Assembly: GCA_041584015.1 (NCBI GenBank)
Contig: JBFHES010000268.1
Coordinates: 1-6,112 of the forward strand
Length of the DNA: 6,112 nt
From: JBFHES01 sp041584015
Lineage (GTDB): Bacteria; Bacteroidota; Bacteroidia; Bacteroidales; M50B96
Direction of reading: 5' to 3'
The position numbers and the translations under genes were made by a program. Below the pieces are notes generated by a model. That model was not told the DNA's origin, ran no database searches, and worked only from the letters and a program-made list of their open reading frames with translations. Shown here piece by piece: positions 1-4,942 of this stretch; position 1 is the stretch's first letter, and every line of letters begins with the position of its first letter.

Positions 1-97
1 AGCTTAATAAGTTTCTTTTATAGTTTTAAATACAACGCTTGTTTACATGTAGTTATGCCGCTATTTATTGCGATACATAATAATAGCAATGGTAATT

Positions 98-134
98 AAA
101 AAAATGAAATTCAAGTTGAATTATCAACTTTTTC
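98..134 (-). terminator. Probable intrinsic terminator of the beta-barrel gene
   Basis: A perfect 7-bp stem, AAGTTGA/TCAACTT (113-119 and 124-130), encloses a 4-base loop. On the minus strand the stem can be extended by GAAA/TTTC (131-134 with 106-109) across a 3-base bulge, and it is followed by seven T (plus-strand A at 98-104). It lies about 77 bases beyond the stop codon of the minus-strand gene at 211. The stem is AT-rich and therefore weak. On the plus strand the same stem is followed by TTTCTT, so it could also stop transcription entering from the left. Confidence 0.42.
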
Positions 135-210
135 TTATAAAGCTTCAGATGAGGTGTAAGGTAGTAAAATATCCAGTATTATCAATCACTTTACGAAGTT
201 GTGTTCTTGT

Positions 211-924
211 TTAAAGTTTGTTAAGTATTTTGTTTATCGGGTAAATAATTTCCAGATTTAGTCCCCAATAATCACCTTTTGATGTAATTTGATAATAGTA
301 TGATTTGCTTTCTGGCAAAAGTCCAATAACATTAATTTCTGATGTATACGTTTTTATTAGTCCAGTGTAATACTCTGCAATAAGTCCTATTTCAAAATAT
401 TTAAAGTTTATTCTTGTGCCAATACCAGTGTTTAAAAGTAGGTTAAATTTATTATCATTAAAGCGTTGTTTCTCGCTTAGATCATAGAATCCGTTACTTC
501 CGCTTGTAAAGGTGACAGAGGTTTCGCGAATGGTGTACGATGGAACTACCCCGGTTGCTATGTAGAAATTAAATCGGTCGTTATTGTTTAAAAGCTTGGT
601 GTTTATTGTAACAGGTATTCCTAAAGTGGAATATAACCAATTAACCGAACCACTACTTTTAACGGCATCTGGAGGGAGAATCTTAACCCTGTTTTCGTAT
701 GGCACAAACTTTATCCCGCTCATAAAATCGATCTTATCATTTAGGGCCATCGAATATAGAATATCAATTGGCGCTGCCGTAATTGTTTTGGTATGCGAAA
801 TCATATCATGATTAATTGGTATTTGATAAACTTCCTGATGCAGACCTGATCTGATTACCAACGATTGTGCATAAAGCAGTGTAGTGCTCGCGAGTAGCAA
901 AAAAAATAGAATTGGTTTTTTCAT
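211..924 (-). CDS. Exported outer-membrane beta-barrel protein (PorT-like/OMP_b-brl type)
   Basis: The 237-residue product is probably a small outer-membrane beta-barrel of the kind Bacteroidota carry in many copies; its specific role is unknown. Residues 1-19 are a typical signal peptide: MKK, a hydrophobic stretch, then LLYA with predicted cleavage before Gln20. The rest alternates short polar turns (NNNDR 113-117, SGSNG 141-145, KGDYWG 216-221) with amphipathic strands rich in Tyr, Phe and Gly. Segments such as YSTLGIPVTINTKL (98-111), FNFYIATGVVPSY (118-130) and FNLLLNTGIGTRINFKYFEIG (starting at 160) follow the usual order in these families: a strand, then an 'IPV' strand, then a 'Y-ATG' strand. 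The length suits an 8-stranded barrel. The gene is single and divergent from yebC across 155 bases, so no operon partner is visible. A TATATTTA box (minus strand, 964-957) is one base off the Bacteroidota -7 element but lacks a clear -33 partner. The fold is inferred from pattern; a lipid- or peptidoglycan-related role cannot be claimed. Confidence 0.75.
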   Translation of the reverse strand: MKKPILFFLLLASTTLLYAQSLVIRSGLHQEVYQIPINHDMISHTKTITAAPIDILYSMALNDKIDFMSGIKFVPYENRVKILPPDAVKSSGSVNWLYSTLGIPVTINTKLLNNNDRFNFYIATGVVPSYTIRETSVTFTSGSNGFYDLSEKQRFNDNKFNLLLNTGIGTRINFKYFEIGLIAEYYTGLIKTYTSEINVIGLLPESKSYYYQITSKGDYWGLNLEIIYPINKILNKL

Positions 925-1023
925 AGTTCAATAGCTTTTGATACTATTTGTATGGCTAAATATAAACTTATTTCATGGAGGAAAATATGCTTTAAAAATG
1001 AGTTTGATATTTTGATGGCTTGT

Positions 1024-1057
1024 TTTGATTCTCAATATGCTTAAATTTTTAATTTTG
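1024..1057 (+). promoter_or_regulatory. Bacteroidota-type promoter for yebC
   Basis: TTTG at 1024-1027 and TAATTTTG at 1050-1057 match the -33 (TTTG) and -7 (TAnnTTTG) elements of the Bacteroidota primary sigma factor, with a 22-base spacer. Transcription would start about 5-8 bases downstream, leaving a leader of roughly 15-18 bases before the ATG at 1080. The leader (ATTAAATATTTAAACA) is A/T-rich and has no Shine-Dalgarno sequence, as is common in this phylum. The start site itself is inferred. Confidence 0.6.
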
Positions 1058-1079
1058 TCGCACATTAAATATTTAAACA

Positions 1080-1793
1080 ATGGGAAGAGCATTTGAATAT
1101 CGCAAGGCTGCAAAAATGAAGCGTTGGGGAATGATGTCACGGGTATTTCCCCGTTTGGCAAAAGCTATTACAATGGCGGCAAAGGAAGGTGGTCCAGATC
1201 CGGATATGAATGCCAGTTTGCGAACGGCTATTCAGAATGCCAAATCTCAAAACATGCCGAAAGACAATATTACTTCGGCTATTAAGCGCGCTTCAGGTAA
1301 GGATGCCAAGGATTTCTCCGAAGTGAATTACGAAGGGAAAGGCCCGCATGGTGTACTTATTTTTATTGAGTGTGCAACCGATAATTCAACAAGAACAGTT
1401 GCGAATATTAAATCGTATTTTAACAAAGTAGGTGGAGCCTTGGTGCCAACCGGATCTTTAGAGTTTATGTTTACCCGTAAAGCTATTTTCGAGTTTGATA
1501 AAACGGATGAGATGGACCTGGAAATGTTAGAATTGGAATTAATTGACGCTGGCCTTGACGAGATTGCTGCAGATGAGGATGGTTTGGTTGTGGCCAGTGC
1601 CGATTATACCAGTTTCGGAACACTGTCAAAAGCTTTTGAAGATCAAGGTATCGAGATCAAGAAAGCAGATTTGCAACGCTTTCCTACATCGGAACAGGAA
1701 TTTACCGATGAGCAAATGGTGGATATTGAAAAGCTGATTGATAAAATTGAAGAAGACGACGACGTTCAAAATGTGTTTACCAATATTGGGTAG
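1080..1793 (+). CDS. yebC: YebC/PmpR/TACO1-family regulatory protein
   Basis: This is a complete 237-residue member of a conserved cytoplasmic family, first described as DNA-binding regulators (YebC, PmpR). The mitochondrial homolog TACO1 is a translational activator, and bacterial members have more recently been linked to relief of ribosome stalling on proline-rich stretches. Family signatures appear in order. The N-terminal helical domain contains KEGGPDPDMN and NMPKDNITSAIKRA (35-71). The middle segment has YEGKGPHGV (84-92), CATDNSTRTVANIKSYF (98-114) and GGALVPTGSLEFMF (118-131). An acidic alpha/beta region follows, and the family-typical ending DDVQNVFTNIG closes the protein. Length is normal. 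The N-terminus MGRAFEYRKAAKMKRWG replaces the proteobacterial MAGHSKWANIKHRKA and supports both the chosen ATG and the Bacteroidota assignment. The gene appears monocistronic, with a promoter just upstream and a terminator just downstream. Whether this copy acts on transcription or translation cannot be decided from sequence. Confidence 0.96.
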   Translation: MGRAFEYRKAAKMKRWGMMSRVFPRLAKAITMAAKEGGPDPDMNASLRTAIQNAKSQNMPKDNITSAIKRASGKDAKDFSEVNYEGKGPHGVLIFIECATDNSTRTVANIKSYFNKVGGALVPTGSLEFMFTRKAIFEFDKTDEMDLEMLELELIDAGLDEIAADEDGLVVASADYTSFGTLSKAFEDQGIEIKKADLQRFPTSEQEFTDEQMVDIEKLIDKIEEDDDVQNVFTNIG

Positions 1794-1819
1794 AGCGTTT
1801 TTAATAAAAAGATATTAAT

Positions 1820-1855
1820 AAGAGGTTGCCCACACGGACAGCCTCTTTGTTTTTT
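1820..1855 (+). terminator. Intrinsic terminator of yebC
   Basis: The stem AAGAGGTTGCCC (1820-1831) pairs with GGACAGCCTCTT (1836-1847) around an ACAC loop. The 12 positions include one G-T wobble and one mismatch. A T-rich tail (TTTGTTTTTT, 1846-1855) follows at once. It begins 26 bases after the yebC stop codon and has the structure of a Rho-independent terminator. Confidence 0.85.
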
Positions 1856-2257
1856 CGGAGAACTGGTTTTTGCTTTAGTATGACCATATAAATAAATACC
1901 AAAACAACAGATAGCTATATGTAAAATAACCACCTTTCCTCCGTAATTAAAGCAGAAATAATCAGTAGCCTTTATGTTTGTTTCGCAAGACTTACGTTTC
2001 ATATTTCTGGTCTTTGCTTTTGCTGTAGTTGGCTTTAAATATAAGCATTATCCATAAAATCAGCTTTTAAAAGCGTTTGTGTAAATTACGGTTAGCTGCT
2101 ATGCTTCTGTTGTCTCAAGTCTCGCAAAATTTAGTTTTTTCCGTTATGCTTTTACCTTCAGTTTTCTTATGATATATAGCATCTCTTAATCTTGCTTTGG
2201 TTCAAATCGAATAGATATCTTTAAAGGTTAAATTTTTTAAACACAAAGAGATACTCT
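1856..2257. other. Non-coding gap of about 400 bases
   Basis: No credible gene is visible on either strand. The reading frames here are short, rich in Cys, Ile and Lys, and resemble no family I know; the longest, on the minus strand, would run through the yebC terminator. The only discrete structure is a perfect 12-base palindrome, GCTTTTAAAAGC (2063-2074), which could be a protein-binding site or chance in AT-rich DNA. The right end should hold the promoter of the propeller genes. Confidence 0.5.
2192..2223 (+). promoter_or_regulatory. Weak candidate promoter for the propeller gene cluster
   Basis: TATCTTTA (2216-2223) matches the Bacteroidota -7 element TAnnTTTG except at the last base. 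TTG at 2192-2194 lies 21 bases upstream, at an acceptable -33 spacing; a better TTTG at 2196-2199 is only 16 bases away. The implied leader is about 28 bases. AAAGAG (2245-2250), seven bases before the ATG, is the nearest thing to a ribosome binding site. Confidence 0.33.
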
Positions 2258-3481
2258 ATGAAAAAGTGCATTTTTAGTTTGCTTGCTATTGTTGTTTTAG
2301 GTTCTGCTGTTTGTGCTCAACAAAACGAATTGGCGCAATGGAGAGGTGATAACAGAGATGGAAAATACAATGAGACCAATTTGTTAAAGGTTTGGCCGGA
2401 AACAGGTCCGGAAGTGCTTTGGACAGCAACCGGTTTTGGCGATGGTTATTCATCTGTTATTGTAGCTGATAATATGATTTTTACAACCGGGGCTCATGAT
2501 GAAAAGGGCTATGTGTATGGTCTTGATATAAATGGAAAGCAGTTATGGAAAACCTTTTTTGGTACGGAATGGACAACTTCCTTTGATGGAACACGCACCA
2601 CCCCAACTTATTTAAACGGGAAACTATATGTGCATTCGAGTTATGGAATGGCTGTTTGTCTCGAAGCTAAAACTGGTAAAATCCTTTGGCAGGATGATCT
2701 GAATGAAAAGTACAAAGTACAGGTTCCTAAATGGGGTATTTCAGAAGCTCCACTAATTGTTGGAAATAAGGTGATTTTTACTCCCGGCGGTGAAGAAATT
2801 GTAATGGTAGCCAAAGACATCAATACAGGTAAAACCATCTGGGAATCGAAATTGAATGGCGATATTCAGGCCTACAATTCACCTGCTCTCTTTACTCATA
2901 ATGGAATGCAAATGATTGTTACAAATCTTTCAACAACAGTTGTTGCAGTAAATCCAGAAAATGGTGCACTAATTTGGGAACATCCACAAGTTAATAAATA
3001 CGCTGTGCAACCCAATACGCCAATTTATAATGATGGCTACATCTACAGCTTTACTGGATATGGCGTTGGAGGTATTATGCTAAAATTAGCTGATGATGGA
3101 AAAAGCGTAACGCAAGTTTGGGCAAATGCATCGCAGGATAATCAAATGGGCGGTGCCATTTGGGTGCATGGTAATATTTATGCTTCGGGCCAAAAGAACC
3201 GCGACTGGCAATGTTTGGATGCAAAAACCGGAGAGCTCAAACAATCCATTGACGGAATTTCAAAAGGAACAGTTATCATGGCTGATGAAATGCTGTATTG
3301 CTATGGCGATAAAGGAGAGCTGGGTTTAATGCAACCAAGTGCTCAGGGATTCGAACTGATTAGCAAGTGTAAGGTGGAAGCAGGAACCAATCAGCATTGG
3401 GCGCATCTGGTAATTAAAGATGGTGTGTTGTATGTACGCCATGGCGATGCAGTTATAGCCTATAAAGTAAGTTCAAAGTAG
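2258..3481 (+). CDS. Secreted PQQ-like beta-propeller protein, copy 1
   Basis: This 407-residue protein is predicted to fold as a beta-propeller built from PQQ/quinoprotein-type repeats and to work in the periplasm. Residues 1-20 form a signal peptide ending VCA, with Gln21-Gln22 after the predicted cut. Cys19 is not in a lipobox (the preceding residues are SAV), so a lipoprotein is unlikely. The mature protein opens with QWRGDNRDG (27-35) and KVWPETGPEVLW (44-55), a signature shared with the next gene and known to me from PQQ-like proteins of Bacteroidota and Planctomycetota. Blade motifs recur at about 84-100 (LDINGKQLW), 131-148 (LEAKTGKILW), 183-199 (KDINTGKTIW), 228-243 (VNPENGALIW), 272-289 (degenerate, ends QVW), 316-331 (LDAKTGELKQ), 353-370 and 398-404. 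That suggests seven or eight blades. It is much shorter than PQQ-dependent alcohol dehydrogenases (about 600 residues), and no catalytic calcium/PQQ site is recognisable, so enzymatic activity is unproven. A scaffold, sensor or binding role is equally possible. It is first of three paralogs and probably co-transcribed with the second. Confidence 0.88.
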   Translation: MKKCIFSLLAIVVLGSAVCAQQNELAQWRGDNRDGKYNETNLLKVWPETGPEVLWTATGFGDGYSSVIVADNMIFTTGAHDEKGYVYGLDINGKQLWKTFFGTEWTTSFDGTRTTPTYLNGKLYVHSSYGMAVCLEAKTGKILWQDDLNEKYKVQVPKWGISEAPLIVGNKVIFTPGGEEIVMVAKDINTGKTIWESKLNGDIQAYNSPALFTHNGMQMIVTNLSTTVVAVNPENGALIWEHPQVNKYAVQPNTPIYNDGYIYSFTGYGVGGIMLKLADDGKSVTQVWANASQDNQMGGAIWVHGNIYASGQKNRDWQCLDAKTGELKQSIDGISKGTVIMADEMLYCYGDKGELGLMQPSAQGFELISKCKVEAGTNQHWAHLVIKDGVLYVRHGDAVIAYKVSSK

Positions 3482-3501
3482 AAAGATGTAAAGTTCAAAA
3501 T

Positions 3502-4749
3502 ATGAAAAAACTAATTGTTGCTTTAACGATAATTGTGTCTTTTGTTTCAATAACAACCGCTCAGGAAACGCAATGGCGTGGACCGAATAGGGATGGTATT
3601 TACACTGAAACCGGCTTGTTAAAAAGCTGGCCGGAAAATGGACCAGAGAAAATCTTAGTGGTAGATAGCATCGGTAATGGCTATTCTTCAGCTGTATTTT
3701 ATGAGGATCTAATATACGTAACTGGTCGTGAAGATTCTTTTGATATCTGCTCTGCTATCGACCTAAAGGGAAATATTATTTGGCGCGAAACCTACGGAGG
3801 TGCCTGGCCAAACAGCTACCCTCAAAGCAGATCAACACCCACCATTGAAAATGGTCGATTGTATCTTGTTAGTGGCGTTGGTGAGTTAGTTTGTATGAAT
3901 GCTAAAAGTGGTGAGATAATCTGGATTCAGGAAGTTGATAAACCGTTTAAAGCAGAATGGAGTCGCTTTGGCGTTTCAGAGTCTCCTTTAATTATTGATG
4001 ATCTGGTTTATTGCACCCCTGCCGGAGAAATAACTTCCATTGTAGCTTATAATAAAATAAGTGGAGAATTGGTGTGGCAATCAGAAAACGTAGGTGGAAA
4101 AAGAATTTACGCCTCACCGGGAACTTATACCTACAATGATAAATTGTATGTAATAGCGCAAACAGATATGCACGTATTTGCTGTTGAACCAAAAACAGGA
4201 GAACTGGTTTGGAAATTCTTGTACATGCATCGCGAAGAAGAAAAGAAGAAACAAACTGCACCTTTTACAAATACTCCAACCGTAAAGGATAATGAGATTT
4301 TTATCACCTGCGGATATGATTACCATTCAGCCATGCTTCAATTAAATGAAGATGGAACACAGGTGACTGAAAAATGGACCGATACCATTTTTGATAATCA
4401 CCATCATGGCGTTCTTGTGCTGGATGATTACATCTACGGAAGTAATTGGCAAAATAACCGCAAAGGAAATTGGGTGTGCATGAAATGGGACACCGGTGAA
4501 ATTATGTGGGAAGAAAAGTGGGGAACCAAGGGTGAGATCATCTATGCCGATGGACTTTGCTATCTGTATGAAGAAAAATCAGGCAACATTGGTTTGATCA
4601 ATCCTAATCCTGAAAAGTTTGAACTCATCTCTTGGTTTGAAGTAACCGACGGAACCGGACCTTACTGGAATCACCCGAGCATTTATGATGGCAAACTTTT
4701 CTTACGGCATGGAGAGGCTTTGATTGTGTATGATATAAGTGAAAAGTAG
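3502..4749 (+). CDS. Secreted PQQ-like beta-propeller protein, copy 2
   Basis: This 415-residue tandem paralog of the preceding gene begins 20 bases after its stop codon, with no room for a separate terminator and promoter; one transcript is likely. The signal peptide is residues 1-20 (SITTA, then Gln21). The N-terminal signature QWRGPNRDG (24-32) and LLKSWPENGPEK (39-50) aligns without gaps to copy 1. The C-termini also align: FELIS, GT, W-H, DG, RHG, Y and a final K occur in the same order (373-415 here, 366-407 in copy 1). Blade motifs include IDLKGNIIW (86-94), MNAKSGEIIW (132-141), YNKISGELVW (183-192), VEPKTGELVW (228-237) and MKWDTGEIMW (327-336). Relative to copy 1 there is a charged insertion, HREEEKKK (243-250), in one loop, and a His-rich stretch FDNHHHG (297-303) replaces QDNQMGG. 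These changes suggest that the copies have diverged in what they bind. No PQQ-dehydrogenase active site is evident and the substrate is unknown. Confidence 0.88.
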   Translation: MKKLIVALTIIVSFVSITTAQETQWRGPNRDGIYTETGLLKSWPENGPEKILVVDSIGNGYSSAVFYEDLIYVTGREDSFDICSAIDLKGNIIWRETYGGAWPNSYPQSRSTPTIENGRLYLVSGVGELVCMNAKSGEIIWIQEVDKPFKAEWSRFGVSESPLIIDDLVYCTPAGEITSIVAYNKISGELVWQSENVGGKRIYASPGTYTYNDKLYVIAQTDMHVFAVEPKTGELVWKFLYMHREEEKKKQTAPFTNTPTVKDNEIFITCGYDYHSAMLQLNEDGTQVTEKWTDTIFDNHHHGVLVLDDYIYGSNWQNNRKGNWVCMKWDTGEIMWEEKWGTKGEIIYADGLCYLYEEKSGNIGLINPNPEKFELISWFEVTDGTGPYWNHPSIYDGKLFLRHGEALIVYDISEK

Positions 4750-4750
4750 T

Positions 4751-4798
4751 TAGTATTGAGATATTAGATTTTAGACAATAGATTATAGAATTAGATAA
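4751..4798. repeat. Degenerate 7-base tandem repeat (TAGATTA-like)
   Basis: Seven consecutive units start one base after the stop codon of copy 2: TAGTATT, GAGATAT, TAGATTT, TAGACAA, TAGATTA, TAGAAT, TAGATAA, beginning at 4751, 4758, 4765, 4772, 4779, 4786 and 4792. The phase is exactly 7 except for one 6-base unit. The block is almost pure A/T/G, puts stops in all forward frames, and leads directly into the palindromic element. It is visible in the sequence; its function is unknown. Confidence 0.6.
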
Positions 4799-4840
4799 CC
4801 CTGAAGGGGTTAAATATAATAGCCAGAGCAGCGCCCTGGG
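4797..4840. repeat. Two-hairpin palindromic intergenic element (REP-like)
   Basis: Two inverted repeats lie side by side. AACCC (4797-4801) pairs with GGGTT (4807-4811) around TGAAG. CCAGAGC (4823-4829) pairs with GCCCTGG (4833-4839) around AGC, with one A/C mismatch. The linking TAAATATAATA tract and the 'CCCTGAAGGGGTTAAATATAATAG' style resemble short palindromic repeats that I recall being scattered between genes of many Bacteroidota genomes. Its membership in such a family is from memory and not tested here. No T-run follows either hairpin, so it is not a standard terminator; it could stabilise the 3' end of the upstream message. Confidence 0.5.
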
Positions 4841-4860
4841 TAACCAGCAAGAGCTGCAAT

Positions 4861-4908
4861 CGCCAGACGATGTAATATTTAGTAAAGACACCAATATTTC
4901 ATCTGGCG
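4861..4908. repeat. Long imperfect hairpin upstream of the third propeller gene
   Basis: CGCCAG plus ATG (4861-4866, 4870-4872, with a 3-base ACG bulge) pairs with CATCTGGCG (4900-4908). After one T/T mismatch, AATATT (4874-4879) pairs with AATATT (4893-4898). This leaves a 13-base loop (4880-4892). In total about 15 pairs form a 48-base hairpin ending 34 bases before the TTG start at 4943. No T-tract follows on either strand, so termination is unlikely. It may be part of the neighbouring palindromic element or a structured leader. Confidence 0.5.
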
Positions 4909-4942
4909 AAAATAAACGAATAAAAACAACATAGTCACAAAA

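Noticed and set aside
1766..2002. Minus-strand reading frame of 78 codons overlapping the end of yebC
   Set aside because: It runs through the yebC terminator hairpin, has an improbable composition (many Cys, Lys, Ile) and resembles no family I know.
2258..3481. Annotation as a PQQ-dependent alcohol dehydrogenase or as BamB
   Set aside because: The protein is about 200 residues shorter than the dehydrogenases and no active-site landmarks are visible. BamB is a lipoprotein, and Cys19 here is preceded by SAV, not a lipobox. Only the propeller fold is supported.
4797..4840. Rho-independent terminator after propeller copy 2
   Set aside because: Both hairpins lack a following T-run (AAATATAATA and AACCAGC follow), unlike the clear terminator after yebC.
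4625..4894. Minus-strand 89-codon reading frame
   Set aside because: It overlaps the conserved 3' end of propeller copy 2 in antisense and extends into the repeat block; it has no domain-like features.
4751..4908. CRISPR array
   Set aside because: The units are 7 bases long with no spacers, and the hairpins are single, different elements. No cas-like genes are present.
4782..4934. Plus-strand open stretch of about 50 codons across the palindromic element (starts near 'NPEGVKYNS')
   Set aside because: It has no start codon and is simply the repeat element read in frame. Similar peptide-like readings are, as I recall, often mis-annotated in Bacteroidota.
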